64,000 nt of DNA from Pedobacter psychroterrae. Its GTDB lineage: Bacteria; Bacteroidota; Bacteroidia; Sphingobacteriales; Sphingobacteriaceae. A program made the translations under genes and the position numbers. How positions within the stretch are numbered: position 1 is the first letter of the stretch; every line of letters begins with the position of its first letter. Shown one piece after another: positions 9,083-16,571 of this stretch. The notes under the pieces were generated by a model. It did no database searches and had not been told where the DNA came from. It saw only the letters and a list, made by a program, of their open reading frames with translations. The stretch spans positions 1,674,001-1,738,000 of the forward strand of contig NZ_SJSL01000001.1 of the NCBI RefSeq assembly GCF_004331695.1, written 5' to 3'.

Positions 9083-9844
9083 TTAATAAATTTCGTTTGC
9101 TTCAGTTAAGATCATCGGCTTACCGTCGGTGATCATAATGGTGTGCTCATGTTGTGCTACATAACCGCCACGGTTTCCCAAAAGCGTCCAGCCGTCGGCC
9201 TGCTGGTCTGCATACATGGAGTCCGTAGCTATAAAAGTTTCGATGGCAACAGTAGTATTCTTTCTAAAACGCTGATTGTTGGATCTGTCATAACAGTTTA
9301 GGATATCATGCGGCTCCTCATGCAAACTACGGCCCACTCCATGTCCGGCAAGGTTTTTAATTACCCTATAGCCAGATTTTCGGGCCTCTGTCTCTATAAA
9401 TTTGCCGATCTCAGAGATCTTTACACCACCCTTTATCTGTGCTATTGCCTTCCGTAGTATGCTTTTTGAGGCCTCTACCAGCGGTTGCAGGTTTTGTAGA
9501 TCTCTTCCCAGAATAAATGAACCACCATTGTCCGCCCAAAAACCATTTAGCTCTGCAGAAACATCGATGTTGATCAAGTCGCCTTCTTCAAATATTTTTG
9601 TGCTGCTCGGTATCCCGTGCGCTACTTCATGATTTACACTAATACATGTCCATCCCGGAAAGCCATAAGTTAACTTCGGTGCCGACTTTGCCCCCTGACT
9701 TTCTAATAGTGAACCGCCAAAATCATCCAGTTCCCTGGCCGACATTCCCGGTTTTACATGCGCACGCATCTGTCGTAAGGTATCTGCGACCACCCGACTG
9801 ATCTGTTGCATCCCTATAAGTTCATCTTCTGACGTGATAGACAT
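9083..9844 (-). CDS. map: Type I methionyl aminopeptidase
   Basis: The product (253 residues from MSITSEDELIG) removes initiator Met from nascent proteins. The pita-bread fold metal ligands are visible: Asp in NIDVSAELNGFWADNGGSF (two), His in NLAGHGVGRSLHEEPHDI, Glu in TVAIETFI and a C-terminal Glu/His stretch VAQHEHTI. The frame extends 19 codons further upstream to 9901, but that extension is not MAP-like and overlaps the -10 element at 9857-9864, so I place the start at 9844. Confidence 0.93.
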   Translation of the reverse strand: MSITSEDELIGMQQISRVVADTLRQMRAHVKPGMSARELDDFGGSLLESQGAKSAPKLTYGFPGWTCISVNHEVAHGIPSSTKIFEEGDLINIDVSAELNGFWADNGGSFILGRDLQNLQPLVEASKSILRKAIAQIKGGVKISEIGKFIETEARKSGYRVIKNLAGHGVGRSLHEEPHDILNCYDRSNNQRFRKNTTVAIETFIATDSMYADQQADGWTLLGNRGGYVAQHEHTIMITDGKPMILTEANEIY

Positions 9845-9856
9845 AGTTTTTTCTTG

Positions 9857-9864
9857 CAAAATTA
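9857..9864 (-). promoter_or_regulatory. -10 element for map
   Basis: The minus strand reads TAATTTTG (TAnnTTTG), ending 12 bases before the chosen map ATG, predicting a 5' leader of only about 8 bases. It supports the 9844 start over the longer frame. Confidence 0.55.
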
Positions 9865-9945
9865 ACTTTTTAGTGTGAAAAAATCGGTGTCCAGATCTCA
9901 AAATCTGATAATAGATTTTAGTATCTTAGCTTTAGCCCTAGCTAA

Positions 9946-10059
9946 TGGTTCAATCCGAGGTCTGGAATTTTTAAAGCCGGTAGTGCTGTTTCAAACGATA
10001 AGCGCAGTTTTGAGGCACCAGATTTGAATGACTGGGTGTTACTGATAGAAAGAATTTAA
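9946..10059 (+). pseudogene. Remnant of a DUF4038-type glycoside hydrolase C-terminus (collagen-binding-like domain)
   Basis: A 37-codon open stretch follows an in-frame TAA at 9943 and has no start codon. It reads WFNPRSGIF, then a short AGSAVSNDKRSFEAPD section, then NDWVLLIERI and stop. The order W-[FY]-N-P-R-x-G ... F-x-A/P-P ... DWVL is the signature of the C-terminal 'putative collagen-binding' domain in many Bacteroidota DUF4038 glycoside hydrolases. The rest of the gene is absent. I infer a decayed gene tail left by deletion; chance is unlikely given the matched ending but cannot be excluded without a search. Confidence 0.55.
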
Positions 10060-10070
10060 TTTTTACAGGT

Positions 10071-10799
10071 ATGAAGTTAACAGTTATAGGATGCGGTGAT
10101 GCATTTGGCAGTGGCGGCAGGCTCAATACCTGCTTTTATATTAAAACTGAAAAAACCGGTTTGCTAATTGATTGCGGAGCTACCAGCTTGCCCGGTTTAA
10201 AGCTGCGGGGTATAGAAGTCGAACATATAGACACGATAGTGCTTAGCCATTTTCATGGAGATCATTATGGAGGTGTCCCTTTCCTTTTGCTGGACGCGAT
10301 GAGTAAAGGACGTAAAAAACGAATTAATATTATTAGTCCGCCGGGAGGTAAAGAACGCATCAGCGCACTGCTTGACCTCCTTTACCCTGGCACAGTAGTG
10401 CTGCCGAAATTGGATGTAGCGTTTATCGAATATACTTCCGCTGAAGATCTGAACGTGGATGGTCTTAGCCTTATGGCGTATCCGGTCATCCATTCAGAAG
10501 CAGCCCTTCCGCATGGACTGAGAATAAAATTAAATGACAAGATTATTTGTTATTCTGGCGATACCTCATGGACCGACGTGCTATTTCCATTGAGTGTGGA
10601 TGCTGACCTCTTTATTTGTGAGTGCAATTTTTATGATACAGTAGTAAAAGGACACATGAGTTATATGGAACTGGAACCGAAACTGCTGCAATTTAATTGC
10701 AGAAAAATATTATTGACCCACTTCGATACGGAGATGCTACAGCGACTGGCTGACCTTAATGTCACATGTGCTACAGACGGTTTAGAAATCTCTATCTGA
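10071..10799 (+). CDS. Metallo-beta-lactamase-fold hydrolase (RNase Z / phosphodiesterase-like)
   Basis: A 242-residue cytosolic protein with the MBL zinc motif HFHGDHYGG (about residues 60-68), a further metal His in VIHSEAALPHGLRI, Asp in ICYSGDTSWTD, and a C-terminal His in ILLTHFDTEM. The sequence order resembles the RNase Z-like/PqsE-like single-domain branch more than glyoxalase II. The substrate cannot be told from sequence; the RNase Z exosite arm is lacking, so a small-molecule phosphodiesterase role is possible. Stands alone between a gene remnant and a gene-free region. Confidence 0.75.
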   Translation: MKLTVIGCGDAFGSGGRLNTCFYIKTEKTGLLIDCGATSLPGLKLRGIEVEHIDTIVLSHFHGDHYGGVPFLLLDAMSKGRKKRINIISPPGGKERISALLDLLYPGTVVLPKLDVAFIEYTSAEDLNVDGLSLMAYPVIHSEAALPHGLRIKLNDKIICYSGDTSWTDVLFPLSVDADLFICECNFYDTVVKGHMSYMELEPKLLQFNCRKILLTHFDTEMLQRLADLNVTCATDGLEISI

Positions 10800-10885
10800 T
10801 CACTATTTTCCTACTATTATTCTTCGGACATTGTACGAAAAGGATTCGTAGTGAATGCAATGGTAAAATAGTATCAATACACCTT

Positions 10886-10917
10886 TAGTCCAACTTTTTG
10901 CGGGTATAGTTGGACTA
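10886..10917. repeat. 9-bp inverted repeat TAGTCCAAC/GTTGGACTA
   Basis: The perfect arms at 10886-10894 and 10909-10917 flank a 14-base loop. The right arm is also the start of the adjacent 11-bp tandem array, so arm and array share the GGAC core. There is no following T run. Likely a protein-binding site rather than a terminator. Confidence 0.75.
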
Positions 10918-10953
10918 GACTTGGACTTAACCTGGACTTAACTTGGACTCAGT
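10905..10953 (+). repeat. Four tandem copies of an 11-bp unit ending in TTGGAC
   Basis: Consecutive units read TATAGTTGGAC, TAGACTTGGAC, TTAACCTGGAC and TTAACTTGGAC (10905-10948), followed by TCAG and TATTTTG. Exact 11-bp spacing suggests cooperative binding of a regulator on one face of the helix. The gap 10800-11135 has no gene; besides this array and the inverted repeat it holds a -10-like TATCTTTA at 11066-11073 that could serve the LamG-like gene. Confidence 0.8.
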
Positions 10954-11135
10954 ATTTTGTCATACACCAGTCTGATAAAATTGTTGCCGTGATATTTTAC
11001 GAAGAATTGTTAAAATTGTATTACTACAGCGAAGCCTGACGACGTGATTAATCCCAGATTTTTGTTATCTTTAGCTTAAAAGCAGATACTAGTGTAATAG
11101 TTTGCTAGCTTATTGTACCAAATATACCTAAAAGC

Positions 11136-12002
11136 ATGAAAAATATAAATCTCAGATATTTATTCGCATTAGTTTGTTGCCTGCTAATCAGCACAGCTTA
11201 TGCTCAAAATATTAATAAGAAAATGTTAATTCTTGACTTAAATCCAGATAAGGGAGTCATTGTAAGCGAAGGCGATCTGGTAGAAACATGGCAGAACCAG
11301 GTAAGCTCATTTGTTGCTAAGGATTTTTCCCGCCGAGATGAGGGCCGCAAGGTGCCGGGGTCTGGCAGACCGAAACTGGTAAAGAATGTAGCCGCGTTAA
11401 AAGGGCACAATACAATTGCGTTTAAACAACAGGAGCTGTTGAATATGGATGAGGATGCATTTGATCACCTGATTACGGGTGGTGGCTATACCTGGTTCTG
11501 TGTGCTGAAGCCGGGAAAGCAGCCAGGCGAATTAAAAGATGTGAACTGCTTTTTTGGCAACCTGCGCAATCAGCCTAATAATGAGGGGTTTTGGGGTGGA
11601 TTTGCAGACGACAACAGCTTTTGGATGAGCAGTAGAAACGCAGTTACCTTTGGCAGATGGGATAAAAACAATCCGTACGTGACCTCCAATAAAATACTTA
11701 AACAAGACCAGTATTACCTTATTATGGGTAGGATGGGGAAAGGTACAGATACTGTAATGCTGTCATTATATCTAAATGATGGAGCTGCGCCTATTGCAAC
11801 GCATCCTTTCCCGGTAAACACCAAAGTAAATTCATCCCGTATGGCTATTGGCCAGGAAAGAGATGCGAGAGAGCATCCGGGAAGAGAGTCTTTTGTAGGG
11901 GAAATGGCCAGGTTTTTAATTTACGATCGCCCGCTCACTGATCAGGAGATGATAAAATCTGCTAAACAGCTGATGTCATTTTATGGTGTGCCTGAAAAAT
12001 AA
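11136..12002 (+). CDS. Secreted LamG/concanavalin-A-like domain protein
   Basis: A 288-residue protein with a clear signal peptide (MKNINLRYLFALVCCLLIST, cleavage near AYA/Q). The mature part looks like a LamG/ConA-like jelly roll: YTWFCVLKPGK, FWGGFADDNSFWM, YYLIMGRMGKGTDTVMLSLYLNDG, and the typical end FVGEMARFLIYDRPLTDQEM, then a short helix. Such domains bind glycans or act as accessory modules; no catalytic residues are recognisable. It sits alone downstream of an 11-bp tandem array, which may regulate it. Confidence 0.7.
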   Translation: MKNINLRYLFALVCCLLISTAYAQNINKKMLILDLNPDKGVIVSEGDLVETWQNQVSSFVAKDFSRRDEGRKVPGSGRPKLVKNVAALKGHNTIAFKQQELLNMDEDAFDHLITGGGYTWFCVLKPGKQPGELKDVNCFFGNLRNQPNNEGFWGGFADDNSFWMSSRNAVTFGRWDKNNPYVTSNKILKQDQYYLIMGRMGKGTDTVMLSLYLNDGAAPIATHPFPVNTKVNSSRMAIGQERDAREHPGRESFVGEMARFLIYDRPLTDQEMIKSAKQLMSFYGVPEK

Positions 12003-12042
12003 TGGACTGATTACTAAAGAAAAAAATATTTCACGTATCATT

Positions 12043-12073
12043 TTGTAAATTAAAAACATTAGTCATATATTTG
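12043..12073 (+). promoter_or_regulatory. Promoter of rpsT
   Basis: TTG at 12043-12045, a 20-base spacer and TATATTTG at 12066-12073 match the Bacteroidota TTG-N17-23-TAnnTTTG promoter. The predicted leader is about 60 bases. Confidence 0.7.
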
Positions 12074-12137
12074 CAGTCCGAAAAATAGAAGAAAAAAAGA
12101 GCAGTGCTCTAAAACAAAAAATATTTAACAATAAAAA

Positions 12138-12392
12138 ATGGCAAATCATAAATCTTCAATAAAAAGAATTAGAGCTAACGCAACTAAACGCTTACGTAAC
12201 AGGTATCAGGCAAAAACAACTCGTACGTTTATCAAAAGATTGCGTGCTGCAGAAGATAAAAAAACAGGATTAGAATTGCTTCCTAAAGTAGTTTCTATGC
12301 TGGATCGTTTGGCCAAAAAGAGTGTTATTCATAAGAATAAAGCAGCTAACAACAAATCTAAATTAACTAAGTTTGTTAATAGCTTAAAATAA
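12138..12392 (+). CDS. rpsT: 30S ribosomal protein bS20
   Basis: An 84-residue, Lys/Arg-rich helical protein beginning MANHKSSIKRIRANATKRLRN and containing AAEDKKTGLELLPK and SVIHKNKAANNKSKL, the normal bS20 pattern. It binds 16S rRNA in the small-subunit body. Monocistronic, with its own promoter and a strong terminator directly after it. Confidence 0.97.
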   Translation: MANHKSSIKRIRANATKRLRNRYQAKTTRTFIKRLRAAEDKKTGLELLPKVVSMLDRLAKKSVIHKNKAANNKSKLTKFVNSLK

Positions 12393-12412
12393 GTATAGCT
12401 TTACAAAACATT

Positions 12413-12450
12413 AAAAACGGGATATGCATTAGCATATCCCGTTTTTTTTT
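12413..12450 (+). terminator. Rho-independent terminator after rpsT
   Basis: A perfect 12-bp stem (AACGGGATATGC at 12416-12427, complement at 12432-12443) with an ATTA loop, followed by a T run to 12450. Confidence 0.93.
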
Positions 12451-12473
12451 GTGATAAACTTTGCTGAATATTT

Positions 12474-13172
12474 ATGAATCCATACGAACAAAAACTGGGA
12501 ATAAAACTTTGGGCCGAAGCAGACAGACCCCGTGAAAAATTGTTGCTAAATGGGAGGAGGCATCTCACCGATGCAGAACTGATAGCCATCCTGATAGGAT
12601 CAGGCAGCAGGGACGAAACTGCGGTAGACCTGAGTAAAAGGATTCTGGCTTCGTGCGATAATGACCTGGATCTGCTGGGCAAAGTTTCTGTACAGGACCT
12701 TTCAAAATTCAGGGGCATAGGAGAAGCAAAAGCAATTTCTATTGTAGCAGCACTGGAGCTGGGCAGGCGAAGGAAAGAGGGAGAAAGCAAGAAGGCAGTG
12801 AAAATTGCCGCCTCCAAAGATGCCTTTGATGCCTTGTATCCTGTTTTCGCAGACTTGAACCATGAGGAATTCTGGATACTGATGTTGAACAGGGCCAATA
12901 TCATTATTGGCAAACATTTAATCAGTAAAGGAGGACTGGCAGGGACAGTAGCTGATCCGAAGGTGATTTTTAAGACGGCACTGGAGCACAATTCGGCATA
13001 TGTTATACTTGCCCACAACCACCCTTCTGGAAATTTGAAGCCCAGTCACGAAGACATCAATCTTACCAAAAGACTGGTTGAAGCCGGGAAGATACTGGAC
13101 CTGAATGTGCTGGACCACCTGATCTTTGCCAACAGGCTGTACTTCAGTTTTGGGGATGAAGGCTTAATTTAA
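12474..13172 (+). CDS. radC: RadC/JAB-domain DNA-repair-associated protein
   Basis: A 232-residue RadC family protein: an N-terminal helix-hairpin-helix part (DLSKFRGIGEAKAISIVAALELGRR in outline) and a C-terminal JAB/MPN metal domain with the motif HNHPSGNLKPSHED. Despite its name the cellular role of chromosomal RadC is unresolved, probably DNA processing. The start at 12474 places it 24 bases after the rpsT terminator; no consensus -10 fits in that gap, so low-level readthrough may express it. Confidence 0.93.
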   Translation: MNPYEQKLGIKLWAEADRPREKLLLNGRRHLTDAELIAILIGSGSRDETAVDLSKRILASCDNDLDLLGKVSVQDLSKFRGIGEAKAISIVAALELGRRRKEGESKKAVKIAASKDAFDALYPVFADLNHEEFWILMLNRANIIIGKHLISKGGLAGTVADPKVIFKTALEHNSAYVILAHNHPSGNLKPSHEDINLTKRLVEAGKILDLNVLDHLIFANRLYFSFGDEGLI

Positions 13173-13197
13173 CATTTACTGAGATAGCTTTATTTTA

Positions 13198-13205
13198 TAT
13201 CTTTG
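13198..13205 (+). promoter_or_regulatory. -10 element for pheT
   Basis: TATCTTTG, an exact TAnnTTTG match, 22 bases before the pheT ATG. No good upstream TTG was found. Confidence 0.6.
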
Positions 13206-13227
13206 CGTTTTATACGACGATTAGCAC

Positions 13228-15627
13228 ATGAAGATATCTTATAGTTGGCTTAAGCAATTTATTCAAACCGATAAAACTCCGCAGGAACTCTCACTGATTC
13301 TTACCAATATCGGACTGGAAGTAGAAAGTCTGGAAACGGTACAGGCGGTAGCAGGTGGATTGGAAGGCTTGATGACCGGACATGTTTTAACCTGCATTCA
13401 ACACCCCAATGCCGACAGGTTACGGGTTACTACAGTGGATGTGGGGGGCGCTGAAGCTTTACAGATCGTTTGTGGTGCTCCCAATGTGGCACAGGGACAA
13501 AAGGTTGTGGTAGCTATAGTAGGTACAACAGTATACCCTAATGCAGGTGAACCTTTTAAGATCAGTAAATCTAAAATAAGGGGAGAGGTATCGGAAGGAA
13601 TGATCTGTGCAGAAGATGAGATCGGACTGGGTGTGTCGCATGACGGGATCATGGTATTGCCGGAAGATACGGCTACAGGCATCGCTGCCAAAACATATTT
13701 TAACCTGGAAGATGATTATCTATTTGAGATCGGTTTGACACCAAACAGGGCAGATGCGGCTTCACATTTAGGTGTAGCGAGAGATCTGGCTGCTTATTTC
13801 CGTACAGGGATTGAGATGCCTGACCTGAGCGGTTTTAATATAGACAATGAAAGCCTGAAAATAGCTGTGTCCCTGCAAGATACTGATGCATGTGCAAGAT
13901 ATAGCAGCCTGACCATTACCGGCGTTACAGTAAAAGCATCTCCGGATTGGTTGCAGGATAAATTAAAGGTAATTGGCATCAAGCCAATCAACAATATAGT
14001 TGACATTACGAATTATGTATTGCATGACCTGGGCCAGCCCCTTCATGCTTTTGATGCAGATCAGATAGCCGGCGGAAAAGTATTGGTTAAGAAATGTGTG
14101 GAAGGAACCCCATTTGTAACCCTTGATGGGCTGGAAAGAAAGCTTTCTTCGGAAGACCTGATGATATGTGATGTAGAGAAACCTATGTGTATAGCAGGCG
14201 TATTTGGAGGAAAAAATTCTGGTGTCACCGAAACCACTACCAATATCTTTTTAGAAAGTGCGTATTTTAACTCAGTTTCGGTACGTAAAACGTCTAAAAG
14301 ACATGGCTTGAAGACGGATGCTTCGTTCAGGTTTGAGCGAGGTACAGATCCTGAAATGCCAGTGATCGCACTGAAACGTGCTGCATTGCTGATCAGGGAG
14401 CTTGCCGGAGGGCTGGTTTCTTCTTCAGTTTCTGATATTTATCCCAATCCCATTGCGCCTTTTGATGTGAAGGTAGGCTATAAGGGGATCAACAATCTTA
14501 TCGGGGCTGATATTCCGGCTGCGGAGATTAAATCGATCATCACTGCGCTGGACATAGAAGTGGTAGGGGAAACAGCTGAAACGCTGGACTTAAAAGTGCC
14601 GGCTTATAGAGTTGATGTAACGCGCGAGTGTGATATAACAGAAGAAGTATTGAGGATCTATGGATACAATAACATCGTCATCCCAAGTAAGATCAATGCA
14701 TCGCTTTCTTATAGTAACAAACCGAATGCTGAACAAACGCAGCATGTGATAGCGGATATGCTGACTGCCAATGGCTTTCTGGAGATCTGGTGCAATTCAC
14801 TGACCAAAGGGACTTATTCAAAAAAGCAGGAAGAAGCTGTGCAGATCCTGAACCCGCTTAGTTCTGATCTGAATGTAATGCGCCAGGACCTGTTGGCGCC
14901 CGCACTGGAAAGCGTGGCTTATAACCTGAACAGAAAGGCAGCCGATATCAAATTTTATGAATTTGGTAAAACATATCACCTGATCAATGAAAAATATGTA
15001 GAACGTCAGCGTTTATTGATCTTGTTTTCAGGTGCCAGCCAGTCAGAGCAATGGAACCATAAGGCAAACCAGGTGAGCTTTTACAATCTGAAAGCTGCAG
15101 TTGATGCTGTGATAGGCCGTCTTGGTATTACCAATTACCAGTCTGAAGAAGTGAAAGATGAGAATTTCGCATTCGGGCTTAAGTATTTTAGAGGAGATAA
15201 AGCGATTGTCACTTTTGGAGCGGCAACAGCGGCCGATAAAAAGAAGGCAGATATAGACAAAGATGTTTATTATGCAGATTTTGACTGGGCCTTACTTTTG
15301 GATATTGTGAGAAAGAACAAGATCATCAATAAAGAGGTGCCAAAGTATCCTTCAGTAAGAAGAGATTTGTCTATGCTGGTAGATACTAACATCACTTTTG
15401 ATGACCTGAAGACCATTGCATTCAAGTCAGAAAAGAAGCTGATCAGGAATGTCCAGGTGTTTGACGTATACATTGGAGACAAATTGCCGGAAGGTAAAAA
15501 GTCTTATGCATTGAACTTTACCTTGCAGGATGATGAACAAACATTAACGGATAAACAAATTGATTCCGTTATGCAAAAGATTATACATAACTTAGCACAA
15601 ACAGCGAAGGCGGAGATTAGAAAATAG
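13228..15627 (+). CDS. pheT: Phenylalanyl-tRNA synthetase beta subunit
   Basis: At 799 residues it has the full bacterial PheT architecture: an EMAP/tRNA-binding domain (about 40-150, HPNADRLRVTTVDVG), the B3/B4 editing domain (KPINNIVDITNYVLHDLGQPLHAFDAD), the B5 domain, a catalytic-like core and the C-terminal anticodon-binding FDX-ACB domain (KYPSVRRDLSMLVD ... YALNFTLQDDEQTLTD). It forms the alpha2-beta2 enzyme charging tRNA-Phe; the alpha subunit gene is not adjacent. It is followed 34 bases later by the coiled-coil/zapA pair. Confidence 0.97.
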   Translation: MKISYSWLKQFIQTDKTPQELSLILTNIGLEVESLETVQAVAGGLEGLMTGHVLTCIQHPNADRLRVTTVDVGGAEALQIVCGAPNVAQGQKVVVAIVGTTVYPNAGEPFKISKSKIRGEVSEGMICAEDEIGLGVSHDGIMVLPEDTATGIAAKTYFNLEDDYLFEIGLTPNRADAASHLGVARDLAAYFRTGIEMPDLSGFNIDNESLKIAVSLQDTDACARYSSLTITGVTVKASPDWLQDKLKVIGIKPINNIVDITNYVLHDLGQPLHAFDADQIAGGKVLVKKCVEGTPFVTLDGLERKLSSEDLMICDVEKPMCIAGVFGGKNSGVTETTTNIFLESAYFNSVSVRKTSKRHGLKTDASFRFERGTDPEMPVIALKRAALLIRELAGGLVSSSVSDIYPNPIAPFDVKVGYKGINNLIGADIPAAEIKSIITALDIEVVGETAETLDLKVPAYRVDVTRECDITEEVLRIYGYNNIVIPSKINASLSYSNKPNAEQTQHVIADMLTANGFLEIWCNSLTKGTYSKKQEEAVQILNPLSSDLNVMRQDLLAPALESVAYNLNRKAADIKFYEFGKTYHLINEKYVERQRLLILFSGASQSEQWNHKANQVSFYNLKAAVDAVIGRLGITNYQSEEVKDENFAFGLKYFRGDKAIVTFGAATAADKKKADIDKDVYYADFDWALLLDIVRKNKIINKEVPKYPSVRRDLSMLVDTNITFDDLKTIAFKSEKKLIRNVQVFDVYIGDKLPEGKKSYALNFTLQDDEQTLTDKQIDSVMQKIIHNLAQTAKAEIRK

Positions 15628-15660
15628 TATAGTAATAATTAAAATTGTAAAAAATATAAA

Positions 15661-15951
15661 ATGTCTGCGGTAGCCGATCAATTGAATTTAGTATTGCAAA
15701 AAACAGCTCGTTTGATAGAGTTATGTAACGCCTTACAGGAAGAAAATGATCTGTTAAAGCTTGAGAATGAATCAGTAAAAGTAGCGCTGGATGCATCAAA
15801 AAGCAAGAACACAGACCTTGAAGAAAAGATGAGGGTTTTGAAGCTTGCGAAAAGTATTGAAGGTACTAGTGAAAAGACTCTTGATATAAAGCAAAAAATT
15901 AACGATTTTGTGCGTGAAATAGATAAGTGTGTTGTATTACTTAAGAAATAA
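15661..15951 (+). CDS. Small coiled-coil protein upstream of zapA (ZapB-like candidate)
   Basis: A 96-residue, almost wholly helical protein with heptads through about residues 8-65 (LARLIELCNALQEENDLLKLENESVK type) and a short C-terminal helix. I do not recognise a named family, but it sits 31 bases upstream of zapA and I recall that similar small coiled-coils precede zapA in other Bacteroidota. In gammaproteobacteria ZapA works with the coiled-coil ZapB, so a ZapA partner role is a reasonable inference, not shown by homology. It follows pheT with a 33-base gap and no evident promoter. Confidence 0.75.
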   Translation: MSAVADQLNLVLQKTARLIELCNALQEENDLLKLENESVKVALDASKSKNTDLEEKMRVLKLAKSIEGTSEKTLDIKQKINDFVREIDKCVVLLKK

Positions 15952-15982
15952 GGGGTACAGATAAAGTGAAACAAAGCTAAAA

Positions 15983-16273
15983 ATGGGAGAAATCTCGATA
16001 AAAATAACTATTTCCGACCGGATCTACCCTTTAAAGGTAAATACTGAGGAAGAAGAAATTGTAAGGCGTGCAGCCAAGATTATTAATGAACGCATAAAGG
16101 ACTACCAGGAAAATTATGCGGTCAGGGATAAACAGGATCTGCTCTCTATGGCAGTGTTGCATTACGCAACAGCTGTTTTGAGGGTAGAGAATAAGGCCCA
16201 GAATCAGGATACTGCAGTAGCCGGGAAGGTGGAAGAGTTGGATAGTTTATTAAATGATTTTTTCTCCAAATAG
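15983..16273 (+). CDS. zapA: Cell division protein ZapA
   Basis: A 96-residue ZapA family protein: an N-terminal beta domain (ISIKITISDRIYPLKVNTEEEE) followed by helices EIVRRAAKIINERIKDYQ and a long coiled-coil with YATAVLRVENKAQ. It cross-links FtsZ protofilaments at mid-cell. Cotranscribed with the preceding coiled-coil gene; followed by the 6S-like RNA, the same neighbour it has in enterobacteria. Confidence 0.9.
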   Translation: MGEISIKITISDRIYPLKVNTEEEEIVRRAAKIINERIKDYQENYAVRDKQDLLSMAVLHYATAVLRVENKAQNQDTAVAGKVEELDSLLNDFFSK

Positions 16274-16311
16274 GAGCGTTCTTTATAATTTAGTTTAAAA
16301 TAACAAAGATA

Positions 16312-16492
16312 TTAGCCGCAGCTAGGTTTTTGAGTTTCAGATTTTTTAAAACTTAACACTTCAATATTTATAGGATTGAGAGGGTGTATTTCATCTGCAT
16401 TTATTTGCACCTGAAAATGACTTAAATCCTAATTATAACTCGTTGAGGTTTTGAAACATGGGACTTAATAAAGTTAGTTGCGGTTTTTTTTT
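16312..16492 (+). ncRNA. ssrS: 6S-like RNA candidate (ssrS) between zapA and rny
   Basis: About 180 bases with no ORF fold as one long interrupted rod. The closing stem pairs CCGCAGCTA (16316-16324) with TAGTTGCGG (16475-16483, one G-U) and is followed by nine T (16484-16492), a Rho-independent end. A second stem pairs GTTTCAGA (16334-16341) with 16450-16457; an AT-rich internal bubble follows, with a tiny CTC-GTT-GAG hairpin (16439-16447) on its 3' side. The apical arm pairs AGGATT with AATCCT (16372-16377/16425-16430) and GGGTG with CACCT. Closing stem, central bubble, 3'-side hairpin and apical arm are the 6S RNA plan, and 6S (an RNA polymerase regulator) also lies next to zapA in enterobacteria. 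Identity is inferred. Confidence 0.7.
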
Positions 16493-16571
16493 GAAATGGT
16501 TGATATAGCATGCATGAGCTTATCCATCATTGGAAACGATAGGTTCGTGCAAATTTTTATATATAAATAGA

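Noticed and set aside
12401..13018. Long minus-strand ORF of 205 codons
   Set aside because: It runs antisense to radC, which has clear domain motifs; the ORF is a codon-bias shadow without recognisable features.
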